A DNA stretch of 64,000 nt, from positions 310,001 through 374,000 of the forward strand of contig JAJTTP010000006.1 of assembly GCA_023313575.1 (NCBI GenBank). The letters run 5' to 3'. Numbering within the stretch: position 1 is the first letter of the stretch; each line of letters starts with the position of its first letter. Position numbers and translations under genes: made by a program. Below the pieces are notes generated by a model. It made no database searches and was not told the DNA's origin. It saw nothing but the letters and a program-made list of their open reading frames with translations. Source of the stretch: Eutypella sp. D-1. Taxonomy: Eukaryota; Ascomycota; Sordariomycetes; Xylariales; Diatrypaceae. Of the stretch, positions 25,507-36,642 are shown piece after piece.

Positions 25507-27369
25507 ATGGCTTCCTCCGGAATTGACTACTCGCCGACCAGCTCACCTCCGGAGTACGGCGGCAACGATGTCAAGATGGGTGCACGCGACCTGGAGAAGG
25601 ACGTGCAAGACACCGGCGGGGTTGGCCATATCGGCAGCCCGGGCGGATCCTCCGTCGAAGTGGGTGCGTCTGTGCACCGGAAGCTGAAGGCGCGGCACAT
25701 CCAGCTTATCGGTATCGGCGGCACAATTGGAACGGCTTTATTCGTCCAGATCGGACGGGGCCTCATGCAAGGTGGGCCCGCCAGTCTGTTTATTGCTTTC
25801 TCGTTCTGGTGCACCGTTATTTTGGCCGTCACTATGTGTCTAGCGGAGATGGTGACGTACCTGCCTATTTCATCGCCCTTCATCCGGTTCGCTGGCCGCT
25901 ATGTCGACGAGGCCTTTGGCTTCATGACAGGCTGGAACTTCTTTGTCTTTGAGGCTGCCATGGTGCCATTCGAGATCACCGCATGTAACGTTATTATCAC
26001 TTACTGGAGCAACGCCGTCCCCACTGGTGCTATCTGTGCCATCGTTATCGTCTTGTACACCATCATCAACTTCGCCGCTGTCAAGTACTACGGAGAAACA
26101 GAGTTTTGGGCTGCCCTCGGAAAGTTTCTGCTTATAGTCGGGCTCATCATCTTCACTTTCTTTGTCATGGTCGGCGCCAATCCAACTCGCGACTCCTTCG
26201 GTTTCCGCTACTGGTACGACCCGGGCCCTTTCACCGCTTACTACAGCGAAGGAAAGCTTGGTCTATTCCAGGGCTTCCTGCAGTGTCTCATCCTGGCATC
26301 TTTCACCATTGCCGGACCCGACTACGTCTCCATGTCAGCTGGCGAGGCCGAGAACCCACGCTCCGTCCTGCCTCGCGCCTTTAATGCCGTGTTCTACCGC
26401 CTGACGGCCTTCTTCGTACTAGGATCCCTCTGTGTCGGCATTCTAACTCCCTACAATGACCCGGAGATGGTGGCAGCGTTTAAGAACGGCGCACCCGGTG
26501 CAGCAGCTTCGCCTTATGTCGTCGCCATGAACCGCCTCGGGATTCCTGTGCTACCGCACATTGTCAACGCTATGGTTTTGACGGCGGCATTCTCCGCTGG
26601 TAACAGCTACGTGTACTGTGCATCCCGGTCGCTGTATGGCTTAGCGCTCGAGGGCAAGGCGCCACGTTTCATGCGGCGTGTCACGCGCCACGGTGTCCCC
26701 GTATACTGTGTCGCCGCCGTCATCCTGATTGGGCTTCTAGCCTTCCTGTCTGTTAGCAACAACGCGGCCATAGTCCTCAACTGGTTCGTGGCTCTCGTTA
26801 CTGCATCACAGCTTATCAACTTCACAGCTATGTGCGTTACCTACCTATGCTTTTACCGCGCCCTCGAGGCCCAGGGAATCAGTCGCGACAGTCTCCCTTA
26901 TAAGTCCTGGCTTCAGCCCTATGGTGCCTACTATGCTGGCATCATCACCTTTATAATGACCTTCGTCGGCGGCTACACCGTGTTTTTGCCGGGCAACTGG
27001 AAGGTGCCAGATTTCCTCTTCTCGTGAGTCAACCCCCATCTCTTCACCTTCTTTCCTAGTCCACTGGGTTAGCTGACAAATGCGTCTTCAAACAGCTATA
27101 CCATGGTCTTCATAAACCCCTTACTGTACCTCGGCTACAAGCTGTACCACAGGACGAAACCTCATGCACCGGCGGAGGTGGACTTGCACAAAAATCTAGA
27201 TGAGGTCGAGGAGTATGAGCGTAACTACATCCCGACACCTCCTAAGTAAGCTCGCCATGATGCAACGGATCCCGTAGTGTCTTAGGATCATTCAGGCCTG
27301 TTATTTGCTAACGTGACCCTTCGTATTAGGAACGCCTTTCAGAAGTGGCTCGATAGGTTGTTCGGTTAA
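25507..27369 (+). CDS. Amino-acid permease, APC/YAT family
   Basis: Three exons, 25507-27023, 27096-27245 and 27330-27369, give 568 residues. It is a plasma-membrane proton-coupled amino-acid transporter by family. After a polar N-terminus of about 55 residues comes the family entry LKARHIQLIGIGGTIGTALFV, then about 12 hydrophobic segments. Typical landmarks include FGFRYWYDPGPF and the NPRSVLPRA loop. APGAAASPYV and SAGNSYVYCASRSLYGLA are also typical. The C-terminal tail is short and charged. The final two exons are small and code only for the last helix and tail. Substrate specificity cannot be read from sequence. Confidence 0.93.
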
Positions 27370-28015
27370 ACGACTAGAAGCTGGAGCACAAGATCGTTTG
27401 TCGTTACTGCTTTAGACCCGATGCTATCACGGGTGAACCATGGTTATTAACATCTGTGAGACTTTATCAGATGCTAGCTCGCCAAGGGTTCACTTAACGA
27501 GTGGAATTGCTGTTTAGTCGAGGCACAACACACTACCTAACATTAGTGAATCCAATATAAGTGGTAACTAGAGCCATCGGTATAACCTGGGCCGAATAGT
27601 GTCGGTATTACTTCCTTGATTATATGCAAGGTGATGATTCTTGCCCTTGAATCGAGACTCAACCAATCTTGGCCGGCTCCTCCCTCCAGAATCATCTCCG
27701 TGAAGATACTTCTTGTCGCAGTATGTGATCGGCAATAGTGCCGAACGCCCTGCTTCTCAATTTAGCTATTATCCGACATGGATACAAGTAATTGCAATGA
27801 GAAGCGCCTGCTGGGTTCTATCAAGGTGGGAACCTAAACAGGCTCGGATTCTCGTACTATGGATTAAAAGTGGATCATAACTACCCCTATTTTCTCCACA
27901 AATCTCTCCCCCTTTCTTCTACTACTCTATTGTTCTGTCTCAGCTATATGCACTTTTAGTCCTGTAATTCTCGATTAGAAACCCATCGTTCAAGTAACTG
28001 GAAGTTTTACAAGCC
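27370..28015. other. Intergenic between convergent genes
   Basis: No gene or repeat is recognised in these about 650 bases. Confidence 0.5.
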
Positions 28016-30258
28016 TCACCAATCATCAGCAGTCAGAGGATAAAAGCTGCCTATCATTTGCTGACCGGGGTTGTGCTTGATGAAAGTAACCTCTTTAGTC
28101 AGCTTCCTCTTGGCCTTGAGCTTCAACCTCCACTTGCACTTGGCCGGGTCGGTCACGTCTTGAATTGTGCCTAACATATACGGAGCTCTTGCGTCGTGTA
28201 TAACTCCGCGACGGACACTTTGTGTTCTGTTAGTATATTGCGGCTGTAATGCCAGGAATGACCTTGGTTTAAGTGTAACATACTCGGTGGCCGTCGTCCG
28301 CTCCCCATATGGGATAATGTGGTCGGCATAGCCGCTCGACTCTTCTGCTACCATGCTGGGGTCCTTGCTATCATCAATCCTCTTCAAGCTCCGTCTCGAC
28401 TTCCACCTCTCCTTAGCGCTTCGGTAGCCCTTCGTATTCTCAAGTACTCCTTCGGAAAATATCAACTTGGCAAGGCCGGTGAGTTCTCGTTGTTTTTGCT
28501 CGCTAGGATCATAGTCTATTTTCTTAACTCGGAACCGCTCGAGCTCATCCCAGTAGGCTTCAAAGTTATGGTTGCGGTATTTCCATAAGCGATTTTCATA
28601 GGCTGTTTTATGTTTGTCAATTAACCAAGATGTAGAAAATACAAGGAAACTTTGACGGAAGGAAGATGGAGTGAAACAAATGATACGACAGACAGGACCT
28701 ACAGGGACTTCGCCGACTTAAGTCGATGGTATTTGTGCGCGTTGCGATCGCTGTAACCCCCCGTGGATTGGAATACACCTGTTTTCCGTTGTATGCAACA
28801 CAGGCGCAGTCGATATCAAATCCTGTTAGAATCTCACTAATCGACTTATACAGCCTGAGGATGATCTAACTTTTCGATCAGCTGATTTTCCATCTTTAAC
28901 CCACTTCCAAACTTGTTTCAGCGGTAGGGCAGCAGGGGTTAGCTTGTTCTTATTACCTGGACATGACGGAAAGGCCACCTCGGCGCGATGAACGTGATTG
29001 CGTTCTCCGATCGCAACGTCAGGCCCTCATTGGTGAACAATCGTTGGTTCTTCCGTACCACGCGTTCGATCTCTATGATGCGTTTCACTGCCAATTCTTC
29101 ATTATCGATTGCATAAATGAATATATCAATATCACTTGTGCTCGCGGTTTTTCTGTGAGAGTTGCGTTAGATTGGTTTACTACGTAACAAAAAAAATGAA
29201 TACCACTGAAAGTCTTTTTGGGGTTGGGGGGAAGGGGTGGTGTTCAAATACTGAAAGTATCTCTCAGCCTGGCTCTCTACTGTAGGATCATTATGTTCCT
29301 TGACATCTACTCGGCGGGAGAGCAGCGGGAGGAGGGCAGCCGACCCGGCTACTACAATATTAGACCAATCTATGATTGCAGGAGAAATAGGCGTCATTAG
29401 CTAGCTATTCAACAGATATTTATAGGTTCATATCTCACTATACTTACCTAAGTCTGCTAATGTGCCTATGTTTTCCATGTTGATACATCAGCACATTATT
29501 GGCTCCACAGTAAGGCGGCATTCTAACTGACCACGGGTGAAAGCATCGAAGTTCCCCTGATAATCCTCAAATGTCCGTACAATCGCGAGACTATTATCGG
29601 CCTCCCGTTGATATTCTTGTAACGGCATCAGGTACCGGGTTTTATCAGAAAACTCATAATCTAGCGTACGTATCCTAAGCAGACTTTCTTGGCCGTCGTA
29701 GATAGGAACAAGTTGTGCTACGCAGTCTATATCTGAATCCGACCGCATGAATTCATAGCGCATCCACTTCTCGTAAGACAGATACGGCTGCAGGAGAGTA
29801 CGCGTGGGGATCTGAGGATGTTGACTAAGATAGGAGAGAAATTGCGCAGGGGGCGCCGGAACTGAAGGAGCAGGGCCGTAAGTCCGTGGTTCGACATCTT
29901 CCACTATGCTTGTGGCGTTCTGCTCCGGTTGAATTGATTCAGTGGTGACAGTGGCCACCGATGAAACAGAGCCCGGGCCATTGTTAGTACTAGCAAGGCT
30001 ATCTGTGGTTGAAGTGAGTTCTGTATTTAGGGCGGATGATTGTGTGACACTCTCTGACGATTTAGTCCGTCGAAAAGGTTTGACCAATCTTCGTAAGTAG
30101 TCTCGGGCACTGGTTCTCTTTATGCTTATAGTCCTCTCTGAGCTTGTGACCTCTCCAGTAGTCATCATGCTGGTTGAAACCGCGATGGAGTGGGTATCAC
30201 CTGACTTTGTTTTCAACTTAGTTCGAAGGGACTTTACGAATCCTCGGAAGCGGGCCAT
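28016..30258 (-). CDS. Nucleotidyltransferase-like fungal protein
   Basis: Six minus-strand exons, 29532-30258, 29448-29465, 29207-29369, 28957-29152, 28703-28865 and 28016-28602, give 617 residues with every phase closed. The second exon is only 18 bases. Residues 1-135 are Ser/Thr-rich and disordered. The conserved part then runs from YLSQHPQIPTR and FDAFTRG through NIVVAGSAALLPLLS, STSDIDIFIYAID, ENAITFIAPRWPFRHVQ, LRLYKSISEILTGFDIDCAC and SPSYENRLWKYRNHNFE. The AGSAAL and SDIDIF pair resembles the G[GS]...DhDh signature of the polymerase-beta nucleotidyltransferase fold. I recognise this as a family often annotated in fungi as ankyrin-repeat proteins; no ankyrin repeats are present here. 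The fold call is inference. It is divergent from the HET gene, with starts 605 bases apart. Confidence 0.72.
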
Positions 30259-30863
30259 GGCTTATAGGGTCGCTAGCCAGGTGGCTGATGGTAACAATTC
30301 TAGGATGAATTCGACGATGTCTGGTGAAGGACTGAGAAGATGAAATATTGCTAAGACTTATTACGCCGGCAATACCTTCTATCTTATACCCATTGATTCA
30401 TTCATTTGTTGAGTATTCGCTATAGACACCCACGTCTAGCTACTTGCATAGGCGTGTGACATTCATTTCAACGTGCGGAAATCCTATATGTGGACAGTCT
30501 GGATTGGTTGCCACCATGGAGGCGAGGGTAATTGCCCACATCCGACAACAACATCGTCGTTTTTCCAGCTCATGCGGCTCAGCGGAGTATGAGAACTAGA
30601 GGTTTTCTTCCGTTCTGGTTGGACCAACAAGAAACCACCCCTTGTCCCAATGCGGAGATCGTGCTTAGCGCTTTGCTTGGTATTTTCAATTTAGCCAATC
30701 CCCAATTGCGTCACCCAGCAACCATGCAATGTCAGGTTTCTACCAGTGATGTAAATCCTCCTAGCGATACTACTTAAAAACACTACATGGTTTGGGACAG
30801 AACTGGTGCGCCGTTTCATTCATCCTCGATATTTTCCAACCGGAATTGGTACTGATCGAAATC
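30259..30863. promoter_or_regulatory. Shared divergent promoter region, NTase-like and HET
   Basis: The start codons of the two divergent genes face each other across 605 bases. No other gene fits between them. Whether expression is linked cannot be told from sequence; no clear TATA box was singled out. Confidence 0.4.
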
Positions 30864-33288
30864 ATGAAAAGCTTCCATCAAACACCAACCACATTACCAA
30901 GCAAGGTGTGGCCTCACGGCCGTTTGTGCGACGCTTGCGAGAAGTTAGACCTAGATGTATTATTTTGCGATGAAACTAGTCAGCAGTACATTGGCAAGAT
31001 CTCTAAGTATCAACATCCCGACTGCCCATTTTGCGGCCTCATCTCCGACGCCGTCCTCCGTGCTTGGGGTGCGGCCGAAAGACATCGAGCCGAAGGATGC
31101 GAGCTCCTCATTCAAAGCCGAAGCCCGTTGTCCGTCATCGAAGATGGTCACGCCCGACACCCCCAGCCTAGGCTGCTTCTGGCGACTGACCAAGAGCCCC
31201 CGATGTTCCACCACAATAAGGCTCCGCAGAGGCAGGTCGACCGAGCAAAATCTGGGTTCATCATCGCGGAGATTGAATCTTTGCCTCATTATGATTCGGA
31301 GAACAACTATCTCCCACGCCGAGAGATCGGAAAGTACGTTGATATTGCGCTCGTGAAAGATTGGCTCAATGAGTGCCAAAATCACCAGCATTCTAAGAGA
31401 TCCGTGGGAGAAAGCGTTGGCAGTGACTTGTTTCAACCCCAGTTCCCTTTCCGACTCGTCGACGTGGAGAGAGAGTGCATCATAGAGAAAGTTGAAAGAT
31501 GCGAATACATTGCCTTATCTTATGTGTGGGGTGATACACCGACTTTATCTACCTCATCCTCTCATGGTATTAATGACAAAGATGAAATACCCATTCTTGA
31601 GACTCTCCGTGGAAACATCGAAGATATGAAGGTTGATAAAAGCCTATCCAAGTTGGGGTCAGAATCGACGTTGAGCGGGAGGGTTCCTGCAACGGTTAGA
31701 GACGCCATGGAGTTCACGAGGCGGATTGGCATGCGGTATATGTGGGTTGATACATTATGCATTGTACAAGACGATGAAGACGAGAAGAAGCGACTCATCA
31801 CACAGATGGGCGATATATATAACTCTGCGGTTGTCACTATCATCGCGGCTGCGGGCAGCAACGCAGACGCTGGACTAAATGGCATCAGCCCCCGGACGGG
31901 ACGTCCTCTGAACCCAGTCACGATCCCCATTGATCCAGACGAGACGGTGCTAAATCTTTCTGTGTCTCTATCATCTCTATGCGAGGAGGTCAGAAGGGAA
32001 ACCTGGAACTCGCGAGGCTGGACGTTCCAAGAACAGTCGTTATCACAGCGGTGTCTCTACTTTACCTCTGATGAAGTCTTCTTCAACTGTAGCGAATGCC
32101 AACGGAGAGAAGGCTACGATTACGCAGAGAAGCGGAAGATGGCCAATAAAGAGGTAGAAATCACGATCCGGACAGGGCCACCGTGGTGGAACAGGAATCT
32201 AAGGCGCGACCTAGACCCAACACCGTACCATTACCTAGGAGGCACGAGCGTTGGACAGATGGACGCGCAAGCCTACCAGACAGCGGTGCAGGAATATACC
32301 CAGAAGAGCCTGAAGTATCGTCACGACATATTTAATGCTTTCGAGGGCATTTTCAACAAATTTGAAAGATTCGGAAATGAGACGGAAAAATTAAGCATCC
32401 GTCAGGCACAGGCCATCCCTTCCCATCTCCTTTGCCGGGCAATGCTCTGGTTCCCATTACCTGGAGTAGAGAAGCGTCGTCTAGGCGGCGAAGATGCCGG
32501 GCGACAAGGGATTCCATATGAGCAACTCTCGTCGTGGTCATGGTATGTAATAATCATTGACTATCTGCTGTGGCGGTAAGGGGGGGGGGGGGGTCCTAAT
32601 GAATAGGAGCTACGAGGCAATTGACTAACCTATGAGAAATTATAGGGCATCATGGGCCGGCCCAGTTGAGTTCGTCTTCGCCGACAATCATTGGCTGCCC
32701 AGGAAAATATCACAGGCTCCTGTTAAGCGAGTACCATTGCACGTGTCGATTGTCTGCTGGTATTATGGGGGCTTAGAACGCAAATTCTTTATTGGAGGTG
32801 CGTGGAAGAGTGTCTATGAAGACCTGGATGATGACTCCACCAAGCAGACGTTCTTGGAACTAGCCCGCTCAAGACATTATCTTGAGCGCCGCGTTGGAAT
32901 TGATGTTAAATCATTACTTGAGGGGTCATCGAGAAGTGAAGTGGAACTTCGTGAGAGCTTACAATGCGGCGAACTTGGGTTCTTCGCACCGCATGTGGCA
33001 GCGCGAAAGTTCGAAGTGATGGTCGTGCCAGGCCACCTCTATGGAAGCTTAGACTTATCTGGTCATAAAGGGGAATTCCGGTTCGACGGCGGAGATGAAC
33101 CGATCGACGAACTTGTTCCTATCGTCTCTGCAGATACGCTCACCAAGAACAAAGACACTCAATCGATCCTGCTGGGTCTCACTACACGCGGGGGTATTTC
33201 GAAAAGAGTCGGGGTCGGGTACATATACTACTCCAACGTAAATATACCCAAGCCGAAATGGGAGTATCGGTTTTTCAGAGTCAGGTAA
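30864..33288 (+). CDS. HET-domain (heterokaryon incompatibility) protein
   Basis: Two exons, 30864-32542 and 32646-33288, give 773 residues. The N-terminus carries paired cysteines (LCDACEKLDL and CPFCGLI), a common lead-in to HET domains. The HET domain spans about residues 200-400, with its three characteristic blocks: YIALSYVWGD, then MRYMWVDTLCIVQDDE, then GWTFQEQSLSQRCLYFT. HET proteins act in allorecognition and can trigger death of fused cells; the domain is a distant relative of TIR domains. The remaining 350 residues have no recognised domain and no NACHT, ankyrin or WD repeats. The intron at 32543-32645 begins GTATGT and contains a run of 13 or more G. The first in-frame ATG is used. 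It looks intact. Confidence 0.88.
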
Positions 33289-34618
33289 TTGAGAAAAGCA
33301 TGTTTTCACAATATCTTTAGCAAGTAGGATGACTGAAATGGCACTTAATCCGCGCATAGACGCCTTCGGTGAGGCTTTGCTAGGACAAGCAGCTCGCTGT
33401 ACGCGTGATATAGCGATTACTCTCCTCTCACCAATGGGCATGCTTTCTCACACCCGCTGGTCCTATCTAACGGCAGAATGTGGGATCACCCACGAAGATG
33501 GCCAGCCCCTTTCGGCTTCTGGAGCTTCTCCTCTCTTATTTTCAGGCAATGGGGAACATCGTAGGCGGTGATACTCACGTCATTCGAAGTAGAGTATGAC
33601 ATGTAGTCGGGTGCATCATATCCTTTTTTTAACTATGTTATTTTTAGAAATACTCGGATTTCTCTACTGATGTATCACTACGCACGCAGCCCTTGACTCT
33701 CGAGTCAGGCTTGGTGACTATGGATTGGCTGCTACTTCACGTCGAGTCGTGTCAAATATGTCGACAGTCGCACAGCCAGATGCATCATGACATGAAGCAA
33801 ATCTCGTAGCTACATGCAGCATGCTCTTACACGAAAGAGAAATGGGCCATCTTTCCAACCAGCTGGGCAGCGCCACACCTTTTTGAGTGATCCTCCAAGG
33901 CCGTGCAACGGGTTAATACCGCGATAATACGCTCGTTTCGTTCACGAGGAAGGACAAATTAACTATGTTACTCCGTGAGAAAAACGACGCTAATACTATC
34001 CGATGTGTCGGGACGACGCGACGCCGGTAAGCCGGTATAGAGCGGCCATGACTTGGGAAGGTTTATAGTTCATTGGTCGATAGAGGGCATAGAAAAGTAT
34101 AATCTTTCCGGGGGTATGGTTCAACGTTAGATAACAAATAGGATAGCAAGGATAGGTCTCGAACCAAGTCTTGTCCGTCAAGCTTGGCATTACCGTACCT
34201 GGCTTATTGGGCGTAGCGGGGAAGATCTATGCTGCCACGACAGAGACATGCTCTCATGGCTCAGCGTCTCATTGGTGAACTGTCTGCACGTGTGATTTGA
34301 TCGTACAAGGTCTCGGAAGCTGCTACCACAGAGGTCAGCAGGTCCATTGCTAAAACCCCAGTCTCACCTAATTCTAATGGGGGATTCCCACTCTGGAATC
34401 CCCCACTGAAAATGTCCGTAGCTGGCATCGCCGAGTCGACGTCGTGTCTGCACGAGTAGCCGTTATCAGTAGCGCTATAGGTATATTTCTATATAAGTCG
34501 CTAGAACACCCCGCGCAGTCGCTATGCGACGGACTGGCTGACTTTTACCACGCGCGACCGGGTGGTGTGTGTGCTTCAATTGATACGATCCAATTGTCGA
34601 GTATTGGCTCGCATCGTG
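33289..34618. other. Intergenic
   Basis: About 1.3 kb with no supported gene between the HET gene and the nucleotidase. Confidence 0.5.
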
Positions 34619-36429
34619 ATGGTCCGCGCAAGCCTCCTCTTTTCGCTAGCGGCGGCGTCGAGCGGGTTTGTCGCCGTCGCCGAGGACTCACTATATAGCA
34701 GCCGGCCTCAAAAGCGATTTATTGACGACGATGGCAACTACAACATCTCCTTCTACCACATCAATGATGTGCACGCACATCTGGATGAGTTCTCATCCGC
34801 CGGCACTGACTGTACAAGCCCGGAGAAGGGCTGTTATGGTGGCTACGCTCGGGTGAAGTCGGTGATCGACGAAACGCGGCCAGAGCATCCTGACAGTCTG
34901 CTCCTGAATGTCGGCGACGAATTTCAGGGCACCCTCTTCTATACATTTTACAAGGGCGAGAAGATTGCGGAGGTCCTCAATGAGCTCGAGTTCGACGCCA
35001 TGACGCTCGGCAATCACGAGTTCGATGGAGGCGACGAGGAACTCGGGGAATTCCTCAATAACCTGACCTTCCCCATCCTCTCGGCCAATATCCACTCGGG
35101 AAACAAAAAGTTGAACGAGACTATCAAGCCTTATCACATCTTCGAGCAGTACCAGCTCGCAGTAATCGGGGTAACTACCGATACCGTGCCAGGCATCTCT
35201 AACCCCGGCAAGGACACGAAATTCAGCGATGCTATTCAGGCGGTCCAGGATGCGGTCGATGAGATTCGGAGTACTACAAACATAACCCGTATCGCAGCCA
35301 TCACCCACATCGGGTACGAGGTGGACAAGCGCCTGGCACAAGAGACCACTGGCCTGTACCTCATCATGGGTGGACACTCACATACGCTGCTCGGCGACAT
35401 GGAGGATGCAGAGGGCCCTTACCCTACCATTGAGAAGAACAAGGACGGCGAGGAAGTCTTCATCGTCACGGCCTACCGATGGGGAGAGTACCTTGGATAC
35501 ATTGACGTGACCTACGACGACGAGGGCAAGGTTCTGGCGTACCACGGTGCTCCCATTCATCTCACCAACGCCACAAAACAGGACGAGGACCTGCAAGAGC
35601 AGATTGAGGAATGGAGAGGACCATTTGAGGAGTATGCCAAGGAAAAGATCGGCGAGACAAAAGTCGTCCTGGACCACTCGACCTGTCAGGAGAGGGAATG
35701 CACACTAGGCGACCTTGTAGCGGAGTATGTCAAATGCAGCCTGCTCTTTGGCACCGAAGGACTAACAATGTTTCCAGAGCTATTCTGCAATACCGCATCG
35801 ATGGCGGTAGCGCTGCTGCCTTCGGGCTTATTAATGCCGGCGGCGTCCGTGCGACTATCGAGGAGGGTAACATCACGCGCGGGCAGGTACTCAATGCATT
35901 TCCATTTGGCAACGCCGTAGTCGAGGTCACGTACACGGGAGACGAGTTGTGGAAGATCTTCGAGGGCGTGGTCAGCGGCATCAATCAGTTCAACGACAAG
36001 GAGGTCAGCAGCTTCTTCCAGGTCAGCTCTGGCGTTAAAGTCGAGTACAACCCCGATAACGAAATCGGCTCGCGTCTTGTCCGCCTCAGCGTCGGCGGAA
36101 AGCCCGTCGATAATAACACGAGCTACCTCATCGTCACAGCTGATTTCTTGACTGGCGGCGGCGACAATATTCTCGAGCCTGTCGAGGACGTCGTACTGCT
36201 GGATCAGCTTGACGAGGTACTGAGCAATTACATCGAGAAGCACTCCCCGATCGACTTCAAGCTTGATGGTCGTATTTCCGTTGTCGATGGTCGCGGTGGC
36301 AACAATACGGAGGAAGCTACCGAGACTAATGAAGGGCCAACTCCATCTGAGACGCCGAGTACTGCTACCAAGGTCGTGGTTGGTTCGTACCTCGCCATCT
36401 TTACCACCATGCTTGCGGTTATCGCTTAA
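34619..36429 (+). CDS. Secreted 5'-nucleotidase family protein, likely GPI-anchored
   Basis: Two exons, 34619-35724 and 35778-36429, give 585 residues. A signal peptide (MVRASLLFSLAAASSGFVAVA) leads a calcineurin-like metallophosphoesterase domain with metal-binding blocks NDVHAHLDEF, VGDEFQGT, TLGNHEFDGG and GGHSHT. The C-terminal 5'-nucleotidase domain carries INAGGVRAT, FPFGNAVV and TADFLTGGGDN, the last two typical of substrate binding. The tail is Thr/Ser-rich and ends in a hydrophobic segment (VVVGSYLAIFTTMLAVIA) that fits a GPI-anchor signal. Expected activity is hydrolysis of extracellular nucleotides to nucleosides and phosphate. The intron (GTATGT ... CCAG, 53 bases) falls just before INAGG. 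It is convergent with the FAD oxidase gene, 213 bases apart. Confidence 0.93.
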
Positions 36430-36642
36430 GTGAACAGTATTAGTTATCACGTAGCATTATTTCTAACACGTGCATATTATTCCGCCCCTAAACAACACTG
36501 AAGATAAAGACGCGAATTAAATATCTTAGTCCACGGGCCATATTATGCTCTGTGCAGTTCAAAAAGATTTGACACTACTCATGATTTGAAAATATTCTAA
36601 TGTCGACGTCTTTCACGTTTATGTTGGAGGGGGTAGTGAGGT

